A stretch of 64,000 nucleotides of DNA, taken from the NCBI RefSeq assembly GCF_000317555.1, contig NC_019745.1, positions 4,216,001 to 4,280,000 on the forward strand, written 5' to 3'. This document shows, in pieces, positions 54,702-62,796 of this stretch. Every line of letters begins with the position of its first letter. Position 1 is the stretch's first letter. The position numbers and the translations under genes were made by a program. The notes under the pieces were generated by a model. The model ran no database searches and was not told the origin of the DNA. It saw nothing but the letters and a program-made list of their open reading frames with translations. Origin of the DNA: Gloeocapsa sp. PCC 7428 (lineage in GTDB: Bacteria; Cyanobacteriota; Cyanobacteriia; Cyanobacteriales; Chroococcidiopsidaceae).

Positions 54702-56090
54702 TTACATCGTCGGCAAATCGGGAGAAGAACTGCTTTTAAATGTCCGCGAGGTTAGTTGGTGAAAGCGCCCAAGAAAAATGATTCCGGCGATCGCCACTCC
54801 AATCGACTGTCCTATCCACAATCCAACACTCCCAAAACCAAAGCGAAATCCTAGCAAATAGCCACTCGGCAATCCTACACCCCAAAATGCCAGTACACTA
54901 AGTAACATTGGCACCCGCGTATCTTGCAGTCCGTATAATGCCCCCATAGCTGTTTTTTGCACACCATCTAGAGGTTGAGCGATCGCCGCAATTATGATAA
55001 TTGGCAGTGCAAGTTTGATTATGCTAGCGTTTTGCGGATCGCGGATATCCAAATACATGGCGATAACTTGCTGACGATAGGTGAGAAGGGCGATCGCAGT
55101 CAGTGCCATAAATAAAAAAGCCATTGATCCACCGATATACCCTGCAAGACGCGCACCTGCGAGGTGTTGCTGTCCTAACCACTGACCAACACGCGCCGTC
55201 ACTGCGTAAGACATTCCCAGTGGTACCATAAAAATTACCAGCATTGTTTGAAAAACGATCTGATGTGCTGCTAACGCCTCAGTTCCCAACATCCCCATTA
55301 GATAAGTTACTACTGCAAACAGTCCATACTCCAAGGCGATCGTAACGGCGATCGGTACTCCAGTTCGTAGCAACTGCTGAATAATATGCGGTTTCAGGCG
55401 ATGGAAACCTTGTAAGAATCGATAATGCTTAAGTTGCTCGTGTTTGAGTGTGTAGACAAGCAAAATCAAAAACATGACCCAAAAACTGAGTCCACTCGCT
55501 AACCCCAAACCTGCCAACTCCATTCGGGGAAATCCCAGCTTACCGTAGCCTAAAACATAGTTACCAGTCACATTTACAAGCGTTCCTAAAAAGACAATTA
55601 CCATCACTGGACGGGCTTGAGAAAGCGCCGATACATAGCTTCTCAACATGGCAAACCCTAAGGCGGGGAAAATTCCCCACAAAATCAAGTTAAGATATCC
55701 ATCAGCTAACGCAACGGTTGTTTTTGCTTGTCCTAGGTGAACCATTACCGCATCCAAATGCCCAATTAGGAACATCATGGGTATGCCAAGTAGCAACGAT
55801 AGCCATAGTCCCTGACGTGCAATTTGCTCGATTTGCGTTTTGTGTCCCCCACCATATGCGATCGCCACAAGTGGGCTGACAGCGATGACGATCCCGCTAG
55901 CAATATTTAACAACAGCTGAAACGTCGTCGATGCTAATCCTCCAGCTGCGAGACTCTCCGCGCCCAATTGTCCCATCATTAAAGTATCGACAAACCCAAC
56001 AATGGCTTGCGCCACCTGCGCACTCGCGAGAGGAACCGCGAGTTTGAGAAATTCGCGCATTTCAATTTTGATATTTGGCTTTGCAAGCAT
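54702..56090 (-). CDS. MATE-family multidrug efflux transporter
   Basis: 462 residues from ATG 56090 (GTG 56114 is an alternative). About 12 transmembrane helices in two six-helix halves. The start EFLKLAVPLASAQVAQAIVGFVDTLMMGQLG in parts, with GQLGAESLAAGGLA, is typical of NorM/DinF-like pumps, and the second half repeats it (LRTGVPIAVTIALEYGLF). It exports cationic or organic compounds using sodium or protons. The divergent AraC-type gene starts 120 bp away and may control it. Confidence 0.9.
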   Translation of the reverse strand: MLAKPNIKIEMREFLKLAVPLASAQVAQAIVGFVDTLMMGQLGAESLAAGGLASTTFQLLLNIASGIVIAVSPLVAIAYGGGHKTQIEQIARQGLWLSLLLGIPMMFLIGHLDAVMVHLGQAKTTVALADGYLNLILWGIFPALGFAMLRSYVSALSQARPVMVIVFLGTLVNVTGNYVLGYGKLGFPRMELAGLGLASGLSFWVMFLILLVYTLKHEQLKHYRFLQGFHRLKPHIIQQLLRTGVPIAVTIALEYGLFAVVTYLMGMLGTEALAAHQIVFQTMLVIFMVPLGMSYAVTARVGQWLGQQHLAGARLAGYIGGSMAFLFMALTAIALLTYRQQVIAMYLDIRDPQNASIIKLALPIIIIAAIAQPLDGVQKTAMGALYGLQDTRVPMLLSVLAFWGVGLPSGYLLGFRFGFGSVGLWIGQSIGVAIAGIIFLGRFHQLTSRTFKSSSSPDLPTM

Positions 56091-56209
56091 TCGAGTGCCT
56101 CTTTGCTGCAACACATATTCATCGCTTAAAATCTATAAAAATTGCCCGATCGCAGACTACTCAAACCTTGCGCGACTATTACAATCTTGCGCACCAAAAG
56201 TTGAATCAA

Positions 56210-57064
56210 ATGCAAGCAAACAGTCTTCATCCTCCGATCTATACGAGTGAAAAATACGGTTGGCAAAACATTTTGGTTGAAGAATTTTGTCAACCTCCAG
56301 GACAAGAGAAATATCAAAGCTCAATCGGACATACGCTGTGCTTATCTTTAAACTCGCGTCCCGCGCGGTTGTCGCAAATGATCGGCGATCGCCGTTACAC
56401 AAGTCTCATGACTAAAGGCGATATCTCAATTATTCCGGCGAAGTCGCTGCTTTCTTGCCAATGGAATCACGAGGATCGCTACTTGCGAATTCGGATCGCG
56501 GATGCATTTCTTCAGCAAGTCGCGCAAGAAACTGTTGCGATGGACTCGAACCGCGTAGAACTTTTACCAGAATTTCGAGTCCGCAATCTTCAAATCGAAC
56601 AAATTAGCACCATGCTTTTGACTGAACTTTATGCTGGAGGATTCGCAGGGCAGCTTTATGTCGAATCGCTGACAAATATCTTAGCCGTACATCTACTGAG
56701 GAACTATTCTGTTGTCTCGCCGTGCATTGTGTTATGCGATCGCGGATTGAGCGATCGCCAACTGTTACGAGTGACGGATTATATTAACGTTCATCTAGCT
56801 CAAGATATCAAACTATCTGACTTAGCCCAACTGCTAGAGATGAGTCAATTTCACTTCAGTCGATTATTTAAGCAATCAACCGGAGTCGCACCGCATCAAT
56901 ATGTACTTCAGCAACGAGGAGAACGCGCAAAGCAGTTACTCAAAACAACAAAACTACCCGTTATGGAAATTGCCATGCAGTGTGGCTTCAGCAGTCATAG
57001 CCATTTAGGTAAATGGATGCGACAGCATACCGGAATGACACCTAAAACCTACCGAGCTAGCTAG
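56210..57064 (+). CDS. AraC-family transcriptional regulator
   Basis: 284 residues from ATG 56210. The N-terminal 170 residues form a cupin-like ligand-binding domain, and the C-terminal 100 residues are the two-helix-turn-helix AraC domain: LSDLAQLLEMSQFHFSRLFKQSTG and VMEIAMQCGFSSHSHLGKWMRQHTG, then TPKTYRAS. It is divergent from the MATE pump, suggesting local control of it, inferred from position only. Upstream in-frame codons to 56075 overlap the MATE start, so a longer product is unlikely. Confidence 0.88.
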   Translation: MQANSLHPPIYTSEKYGWQNILVEEFCQPPGQEKYQSSIGHTLCLSLNSRPARLSQMIGDRRYTSLMTKGDISIIPAKSLLSCQWNHEDRYLRIRIADAFLQQVAQETVAMDSNRVELLPEFRVRNLQIEQISTMLLTELYAGGFAGQLYVESLTNILAVHLLRNYSVVSPCIVLCDRGLSDRQLLRVTDYINVHLAQDIKLSDLAQLLEMSQFHFSRLFKQSTGVAPHQYVLQQRGERAKQLLKTTKLPVMEIAMQCGFSSHSHLGKWMRQHTGMTPKTYRAS

Positions 57065-57170
57065 TTAAATCGTTGCCAAATAGTATTTTCCTTGATTTCC
57101 TCAAGTGCGATCGCCAAAGCTAACGTTATTGCGTTAGTAAAATAATTTGCTATGATATTAAAGCCCATGA

Positions 57171-57252
57171 GCGGATGTGGCGGAATTGGCAGACGCGCTA
57201 GATTTAGGTTCTAGTTCCGAGAGGAGTGGAGGTTCAAGTCCTCTCATCCGCA
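57171..57252 (+). tRNA. tRNA-Leu (anticodon UAG)
   Basis: 82 nt. Acceptor stem GCGGATG/CATCCGC with discriminator A, anticodon stem CTAGA/TCTAG with loop TTTAGGT (anticodon TAG), a long variable arm as in class II tRNAs, and T arm GAGGTTCAAGTCCTC (loop GTTCAAG). CCA is not encoded. It decodes CUA and related Leu codons. It lies between the AraC and kinase genes, and the rest of the 57065-57409 gap shows no other structure. Confidence 0.97.
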
Positions 57253-57409
57253 TTTTTATTCTCAAGCTTGTACCGCTGTTGAGGAGCTATTGTTACTTAT
57301 TGTATTGAGACAATGTTTTTACAGAAGATCTTCTAATATGAAAAGAAATTAGTCTCAAAAACTAGACTATCAACAATAGGGAGCATCCCAAAACCTCAAA
57401 GCAAATAAG

Positions 57410-59356
57410 ATGTTAGGCAAGCTAGTACGCGATCGCTATCAGATTGTTCAAATCCTCAGCACAACAGGATTATGTCATACGTACCTTGCCAAAGATACGC
57501 ATCAGCAGCACCCCACAACTTGTATTGTTAAAAATTTTCAGTCGGTTAGTGACCATCCTGAGTCTCTAGTAACTCTGAGAGGACTATTTTTGAGAGAAGT
57601 AGAAGCCTTAAAAAGGTTAGGTGACTACGACCAAGTACCTCAACTTCTCGATTACTTTGAAGCGAATCAAGCGTTTTACTTAGTGCAAGAATTCGTCGCG
57701 GGAAATCCGCTAAGTACAGAATTTGAACCAGGACACAAATGGAGCGAAAGCCAAGTCGTTGAGCTACTACAAGAAGTCTTACTCATCCTAGAGTTTGTTC
57801 ACAGTCACGGGCTAATTCATCGCGATATCCAGCCAAGTCACATTATTAGAAGACGACAAGACGATCGCTTGGTGTTAGTTGATTTTGGTTCAGTAAAACA
57901 AGCTTGGACGCAAGTGGTTACGAATCAAGGAAAGACGAGTTCTAACTATTTTCTCAGTGGACCTGCAACCATTGCAATAGGCACAGCAGGCTATACGCCA
58001 ACCGAACAAGCCCAAGGAAGACCACGCCCTAACAGTGATATCTATGCCCTGGGAATCATTGGCATTCAAGCTTTGACAGGTTTAAATCCCACACAATTTA
58101 CACAAAATTCCGAAACAGGAGAAATTAGCTGGCAAGACAAATGTCAAGTTAGTCCTAAGCTTGCGCAGGTACTCGATAAAATGATCTGCTATCACTACAG
58201 AGATCGCTATCAAAGTGCAACAGAAACACTGCAAGCATTACAACCTTTAGTTAAAAAGCATCTATCTCCACAAGTCGTTACCAAGAAAAGGACGGATTAT
58301 GCTAAAGACTTAAAACAGCAAACTTTTCTTAGTAAACCAGCGCTACTCGTTGGAAGTTTGATTGGCGGCGTTGCTGCTATTTTAATTATTGGTGGCAATT
58401 ACTATTTCACGCGATCGCCACAACGTACTCCACAACCAAAACCGTCTGTTTCACTTTCCCCACGTCCCACGCTTAACAATATTGTCTTAGATAAAACACT
58501 TTCAGGACATTCTGATACCGTTTGGTCAGTGGCGGTAAAACCTAATAGTCAAAATATTCTGAGTGGTAGCAGCGATCGCACAATTAAACTGTGGAATGTC
58601 TCAACTGGTCAAATCCTGCAAACGTTTTCTCGGCATTCGGGTACAGTTTGGTCAGTGGCGGTGAGTCCTGATGGACAAAGGTTTGCGAGTGGAAGTAGTG
58701 ACAACACCGCAGATGTTTGGGATTTAGCAACAGGAAAATTTTTGTGTACGCTTGCTGGTCATTCAGGTACAGTTTGGTCTACAGCTTTTAGTCCAGATAG
58801 TGCAACTGTTGCTACCGGAAGCGACGATCAAACGATTCGTCTATGGAGTATGAGTACAGGAAAAGAGTTTCGTCAGTTGTTAGGACATTCGGGTGCAGTT
58901 AGAGCGATCGCCTTTAGCCCTGATGCACAATACTTAATCAGTGGCAGTAGCGACAAGACAATTAAAATTTGGGACTTCCGTACTGGTAAGGTTTTAAGAA
59001 CATTGCAAGGACATAGCGATCGCATTCTCACATTAGCAATTAGTCCAGATGGGCGATTACTCGCGAGTGGTAGCGTAGACAAAACAATCAAAATTTGGCA
59101 AATCAGTACTGGAAAATTACTCCATACTTTGTCTGGGAATTCTCACTGGGTTAATGCTGTCGCGTTTAGTCCTGATGGAACTTTACTTGCCAGCGGTATT
59201 GGGAAAAAGTTAGAAGTTTGGGAGATAAGTACCGCCGAAAGGATACGCACACCGTTTCAAGAAGCAACTGATATTACTGCTGTTTATTTCAGCGCGGATA
59301 GCAAGCAGCTTATTAGTAGTAGCAGAGATAATTCTATCAAGATTTTGCGACTGTAG
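57410..59356 (+). CDS. Ser/Thr protein kinase with WD40 propeller
   Basis: 648 residues. Kinase domain about 10-275: nucleotide Lys41 in CIVKNF, DFG at 158-160, and APE-like GYTPTEQAQG. The catalytic loop reads HRDIQPSHII instead of HRDxKPxN: Lys141 is Gln and Asn144 is His. A transmembrane helix lies at about 316-337, then a Pro linker and about seven WD40 repeats (e.g. GHSGTVWSVAVSPDGQ and SGSSDKTIKIWD) closing a propeller. Such PknB-like WD40 kinases are common in cyanobacteria. The changed loop raises doubt about activity. Confidence 0.9.
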   Translation: MLGKLVRDRYQIVQILSTTGLCHTYLAKDTHQQHPTTCIVKNFQSVSDHPESLVTLRGLFLREVEALKRLGDYDQVPQLLDYFEANQAFYLVQEFVAGNPLSTEFEPGHKWSESQVVELLQEVLLILEFVHSHGLIHRDIQPSHIIRRRQDDRLVLVDFGSVKQAWTQVVTNQGKTSSNYFLSGPATIAIGTAGYTPTEQAQGRPRPNSDIYALGIIGIQALTGLNPTQFTQNSETGEISWQDKCQVSPKLAQVLDKMICYHYRDRYQSATETLQALQPLVKKHLSPQVVTKKRTDYAKDLKQQTFLSKPALLVGSLIGGVAAILIIGGNYYFTRSPQRTPQPKPSVSLSPRPTLNNIVLDKTLSGHSDTVWSVAVKPNSQNILSGSSDRTIKLWNVSTGQILQTFSRHSGTVWSVAVSPDGQRFASGSSDNTADVWDLATGKFLCTLAGHSGTVWSTAFSPDSATVATGSDDQTIRLWSMSTGKEFRQLLGHSGAVRAIAFSPDAQYLISGSSDKTIKIWDFRTGKVLRTLQGHSDRILTLAISPDGRLLASGSVDKTIKIWQISTGKLLHTLSGNSHWVNAVAFSPDGTLLASGIGKKLEVWEISTAERIRTPFQEATDITAVYFSADSKQLISSSRDNSIKILRL

Positions 59357-59395
59357 TAATAGATTTTTTTATCTTACGGCTTTGAGTTATTGAGT

Positions 59396-59433
59396 CGTTG
59401 ATAGTTGACAAAGTCTTCCCACACTCTCTTCAC
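59396..59433 (-). repeat. Dispersed intergenic repeat, copy B
   Basis: Inverse copy of 23511-23550 with about three mismatches (GAGAGTGT then GGGAAGACTTTGTCAACT on the minus strand). Heptamer-like CTCTGACCCCT follows at 59438-59448. Confidence 0.5.
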
Positions 59434-59449
59434 TGATCTCTGACCCCTG

Positions 59450-59608
59450 CTATATTTCTATGATATTTTCTTCTCCTGCTAAGAAAAAAATGTTTCCTGT
59501 ACGTTCATCCATGCGAACGATATTGATAGGTAAGTAAAGCTTAGTGAACCAGCAGCGTAATATATAGCACTGCGTTTTTTGCTTTGGTGTAGAGATAGCC
59601 TGAACTTT
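59450..59608 (-). pseudogene. Remnant of a DUF6888-like small protein
   Basis: On the minus strand 52 codons are open to a TAG at 59450-59452. The end reads LYLPINIVRMDERTGNIFFL and then AGEENIIEI, which resembles the YxPIxxVRxDERTGxxFxLAGEE core I recall for small cyanobacterial DUF6888-type proteins. A TGA (59609-59611) closes the frame upstream and no start codon precedes the conserved part, so this looks like a 5'-truncated remnant. The family name is from memory and unverified. Confidence 0.4.
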
Positions 59609-59629
59609 TCAATCTTCAATATGCCGTGA

Positions 59630-60268
59630 TTATCGCACACCAGCTAAAATAAATGCGATCGCCTCTTGCTTATGCTTTGTCAGCATTGCTTTACTTAAAA
59701 CCCGCTTACCTTGAGGATGTTGTTGAATATTTCCCGCGCCGATGAAATAAAACAAACAAGTTCCCATAATATTGATTGCTGACACAAAAGGATCGAGCTT
59801 GCGAAAGACTCTCGCACTCACTCCTCGTTCTAAGATATTTATCAACGTTGTATCTATGCTTAAAGAACTACTGCGCTTATAGTATTTTCCCTGATTTTGT
59901 ACAGCTTCATGAAACATAATTGTTGGTAATTTCGGGTTACGCACGACACAATCAAGTAATGCTGTCAAAAATTTCTCTAATGCTGCTTCAGGAGATAGAT
60001 TGTCTAAATCTAATTGTTGAATAGTTTGCAAAAGGTCAGCGTGCGATCGCTCCAATACTGCTTGATATAATCCTTCTTTGTCTTTGAAGTAATAATAAAT
60101 CATCGACTTCGCTACGCCTGTTTTGGCGGCGATCGCTTCGGTTCTCGCCGCCACTAAACCGTGTTGCGCAAATTCTGCTTCTGCTGCTGCCAAAATAATC
60201 GCTTGAGTTGCTTCAGCATCACGATTCTTAGCGTTTTGTACCTTTTCAGATTTTGCTTGACGCGTCAC
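59630..60268 (-). CDS. TetR-family transcriptional regulator
   Basis: 212 residues from GTG 60268. The N-terminal HTH is clear: AAEAEFAQHGLVAARTEAIAAKTGVAKSMIYYYFKDKEGLYQAV in parts. The C-terminal ligand domain is about 140 residues. A longer start at 60307 adds a hydrophobic leader unlike TetR. It is divergent from a flavin monooxygenase with two similar dyad-like sites in the 145 bp between them, the usual arrangement of a local repressor and its target. Confidence 0.88.
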   Translation of the reverse strand: MTRQAKSEKVQNAKNRDAEATQAIILAAAEAEFAQHGLVAARTEAIAAKTGVAKSMIYYYFKDKEGLYQAVLERSHADLLQTIQQLDLDNLSPEAALEKFLTALLDCVVRNPKLPTIMFHEAVQNQGKYYKRSSSLSIDTTLINILERGVSARVFRKLDPFVSAINIMGTCLFYFIGAGNIQQHPQGKRVLSKAMLTKHKQEAIAFILAGVR

Positions 60269-60313
60269 AATGATTTCAACAATCAACAGCAGTGGTGAGT
60301 ATAACACCTATCG

Positions 60314-60327
60314 ACCGAATAGTCAGT
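60314..60327. promoter_or_regulatory. Probable TetR operator 1
   Basis: ACCGAATAGTCAGT, an imperfect dyad of the ACxGAxxxGTCAGT type. With its flank GTTGA it matches the second site at 60369-60382. Confidence 0.5.
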
Positions 60328-60368
60328 TGACAAAAATGTAGAAGAACTTATTTAATTGATATTAATCG

Positions 60369-60382
60369 ACAGACTCGTCAGT
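60369..60382. promoter_or_regulatory. Probable TetR operator 2
   Basis: ACAGACTCGTCAGT, same consensus and same TCGAC...GTTGA flanks as site 1, 55 bp away and 31 bp before the monooxygenase ATG. The 55-bp spacing is about five DNA turns, so both sites would face the same side. Confidence 0.5.
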
Positions 60383-60412
60383 TGATAATTTCATCAAAAG
60401 TCCCTAAATCAG

Positions 60413-61546
60413 ATGCACACAGCAAAAAAAATTATCATTGGTGGTGGAATTGGCGGTGCAGCAACAGCAGTAGCTTTACACCGCGCTGGCTTGGATTTCA
60501 GAGTTTATGAGCGATCGCTACAATTACGCGAGGTTGGGGCTGGGATTGCGCTTTGGGCAAACGCAACGCATATTTTGAAGAATTTAGGTTTACTCGATGA
60601 TGCGATTCAAGTTGGCTGTCTCACCACAAATTATCAATTCAACTCGCAACGCGGTAAAGAGTTAGTCAACATTGCTGTAAACAGTTTTGAGTTACCTGTT
60701 ATAGGAATTCATCGCGCTGAATTACATCAGTTACTATGGCGGAATGTTCCGCGCGAGAAGTTCATTTTAGGAGAAACCTTTGAGCGATTTGAACGTATTG
60801 GAAATCAAGTTTGTGCTTACTTTAAGTCGGGTTTGAGCGTTACCGGAGATGGTTTGATTGGTGCGGATGGTTTGCGATCGCGCGTACGAGCATTACTCTT
60901 AGGCGATCAACCACCAACGTACCGCAACTTTAAAACGTGGCGTGGTTTGACTGATTACATTCCGAGTAGATATCGCCCTGGCTACGTTCAGGAGTTTTTA
61001 GGGCGTGGTCAAGGTTTTGGCTTTATGATGTTGGGCAAGGAGAAAATGTACTGGTACGCCGCAGCTTGCGCCCCAGAAGCCCAACCAGATGCGGCGATCG
61101 GGCGCAAAAAAGAATTAGAAATGATGTATCAGGATTGGCTTCCATCAATTCCTGAATTGATTGCTGCCACAGAAGAAGCTAACATTTTGACAGCAGATCT
61201 TTACGATCGCGCCCCAATTCAACTGTGGAGTCAGCAAAATATAACGTTACTTGGTGATGCTGCTCATCCCATGCTACCAACAATAGGACAAGGAGCTTGT
61301 ACTGCTTTAGAGGATGCCTATGTCATTGCCAAATGCTTACAAGCATCAGATCCAATAACTGCTTTCCAGCATTACGAATCTTTGCGATTTGGGCGAACTA
61401 AGGCGATCGTTTTGCAGTCTTTGCGATCAAGCAAAATGGGTGAATTAACACACCCTTTAGCCGTAGGACTTCGCAATACCTTCATGAAAGTCATGAGTTC
61501 GCCAATTAGTAACAGTTTCAGGTCACTTCATGCTTATAGAGCTTAG
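60413..61546 (+). CDS. FAD-dependent aromatic-ring monooxygenase (PHBH fold)
   Basis: 377 residues. FAD motif IIIGGGIGGAATAVALHRAG at the N-terminus, the DG motif GLIGADGLRSRVR, and the GD motif LLGDAAHPMLPTIGQGACTALEDA. This is group A flavin monooxygenase sequence, closest in look to salicylate/3-hydroxybenzoate hydroxylases. It would use NAD(P)H and oxygen to hydroxylate an aromatic or similar compound. The TetR gene and two operators lie directly upstream, suggesting induction by its substrate. It overlaps the hemJ remnant by 4 bp at the 3' end. Confidence 0.87.
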   Translation: MHTAKKIIIGGGIGGAATAVALHRAGLDFRVYERSLQLREVGAGIALWANATHILKNLGLLDDAIQVGCLTTNYQFNSQRGKELVNIAVNSFELPVIGIHRAELHQLLWRNVPREKFILGETFERFERIGNQVCAYFKSGLSVTGDGLIGADGLRSRVRALLLGDQPPTYRNFKTWRGLTDYIPSRYRPGYVQEFLGRGQGFGFMMLGKEKMYWYAAACAPEAQPDAAIGRKKELEMMYQDWLPSIPELIAATEEANILTADLYDRAPIQLWSQQNITLLGDAAHPMLPTIGQGACTALEDAYVIAKCLQASDPITAFQHYESLRFGRTKAIVLQSLRSSKMGELTHPLAVGLRNTFMKVMSSPISNSFRSLHAYRA

Positions 61547-61777
61547 ATAGTATCAGAAACACTCAATTGCTTATGTAACCTACGTTTACGTGCATAGAGT
61601 TGAATAATAATGCCAAAGGTTAAAACAGCAATTACTGTTCCCCAAGCTGTAACACTCGTGGGTAAGTTATTTTTGAAAATTGCAAGTAATACCACTAATC
61701 CAAGCAAGATAGAATAAGCCTGCAAACCATGCTACAAAGCCAAGGATGTGGCACGACTTAAACCAAAGGTATGCCAT
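61543..61777 (-). pseudogene. hemJ: hemJ with internal deletion
   Basis: Two pieces of protoporphyrinogen oxidase HemJ are joined. The 5' piece from ATG 61777 encodes MAYLWFKSCHILGFVAWFAG and LFYL, matching the HemJ N-terminus, and then leaves the family sequence. The 3' piece (about 61543-61700, a different frame) encodes LLAIFKNNLPTSVTAWGT and IIIQLYARKRRLHKQL, matching the HemJ C-terminus. About 110 central residues are gone and the frames do not agree, so no enzyme can be made. Both matches are from recalled family sequence. A working copy is presumably elsewhere. Confidence 0.7.
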
Positions 61778-61851
61778 AAAGCTTTCAAGATCATTAAGAG
61801 AACCAGTCCCTATAGTATGGACAGTACTTCGACTAATAACCTTTTAGAAAT

Positions 61852-62142
61852 TTAACGAACGATTTCATAATGTTCTACCTTTGGAAACGGGTCATAGAAA
61901 TGATGCAATAGAGAACGCCACTGTTGATACTCTGGCGATTGTCGAAATCCAACTATATGATCTTCTAACGTCTGCCAGCGTACAAGTAACATATATCTAT
62001 TCGTAGTTTCTAAGCAACGTTGCAGTTCATGTGAACTGTATCCAGGCATAGAAGCAATGATGGTTGAAGCAGTTTTGAAAGCAGTTTCAAATTCAGCAGC
62101 TAAACCAGGCTTAATGTCGAGAATTGCAACTTCTAGAATCAC
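61852..62142 (-). CDS. Antibiotic biosynthesis monooxygenase (ABM) domain protein
   Basis: 96 residues forming one ferredoxin-like ABM domain: MILEVAILDIKPGLAAEFETAF, then PGYSSHELQRCLETTNRYMLLVRWQTLEDH in parts. Members act as cofactor-free oxygenases, haem-degrading enzymes or simple dimeric binders. No haem ligand is obvious. It lies 75 bp from the hemJ remnant and near a flavin monooxygenase, so a part in oxidation of the same compound is possible but not shown. Confidence 0.8.
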   Translation of the reverse strand: MILEVAILDIKPGLAAEFETAFKTASTIIASMPGYSSHELQRCLETTNRYMLLVRWQTLEDHIVGFRQSPEYQQWRSLLHHFYDPFPKVEHYEIVR

Positions 62143-62235
62143 AGATTTAAAGTTATAACTCAGTATTGACTACGACTGCTCTTAAAGTACTACCATTACT
62201 AATAAACTTCAGCTGTTTGCTACAACCAAGTAATG

Positions 62236-62421
62236 TTAACCTGCTTCGTCACTGAGCTTCCTAATAATATGCCTAGCAAGCTGCTCTTTAATTTCTCGGT
62301 GTCTAGGCACAGGTTGAGAAACCTTTGTTTTTGGGTTTTGATACCAATCATGTTTGCTACCGTGACGGATGAAAACACAACCCATTTCCTCAAGCTTCTT
62401 AATTAAGTCTCTGCGCTTCAC
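62236..62421 (-). CDS. hicA: HicA-type mRNA interferase toxin
   Basis: 61 residues, YcfA/HicA family: KRRDLIKKLEEMGCVFIRHG, then the catalytic-His region GSKHDWY (His24) and VPRHREIKEQLAR. The double-stranded-RNA-binding-like fold cleaves mRNA when free. It overlaps the antitoxin gene by 4 bp, antitoxin first, as in many hicBA pairs. Confidence 0.88.
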   Translation of the reverse strand: MKRRDLIKKLEEMGCVFIRHGSKHDWYQNPKTKVSQPVPRHREIKEQLARHIIRKLSDEAG

Positions 62422-62606
62422 AGCACCTCAAGTTCTGCAACCTTACGAACATTTGGAATAGTTCCACTTGTTAACTCATTGTAAATATCGAGCAGATTGT
62501 CTCTTAATTCCTCTTCTGTCTCGCCTTGAGTCCAATAGTCAGGATATTCTTCGAGAAAGCCTAACCACATATCATCATCTTGCCAATAAATATACTTCTG
62601 TTTCAT
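62418..62606 (-). CDS. hicB: HicB-type antitoxin
   Basis: 62 residues of the HicB_like fold: KYIYWQDDDMWLGFLEEYPDYWTQG, then TEEELRDNLLDIYNEL. It lacks a separate C-terminal DNA-binding domain, so repression, if any, must use this short form or the HicA complex. It is directly upstream of hicA and shares ATGA-type overlap with it. A 190-bp region upstream presumably holds the promoter. Confidence 0.87.
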   Translation of the reverse strand: MKQKYIYWQDDDMWLGFLEEYPDYWTQGETEEELRDNLLDIYNELTSGTIPNVRKVAELEVL

Positions 62607-62796
62607 CTGCCACCTCTTTTTGAACTAAGAAGTAAGTTGGAGTGTGAATCTGTTGTCAGAATGTGCTTAATTAAATGTTCTTAAGTCTGGGTAGGTATCT
62701 TGCCTACCCTACATTTAGCATTTGATCTGATGAACTTACTTAAATTGTTTGAGTGTCAAAAAGTAACTGCTGTTACTTGACATATGATAGATACAT

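Noticed and set aside
61543-61725. A genuine 60-residue membrane protein
   Set aside because: Its sequence matches the C-terminus of HemJ, it lacks a proper start, and the HemJ N-terminus lies just upstream in another frame.
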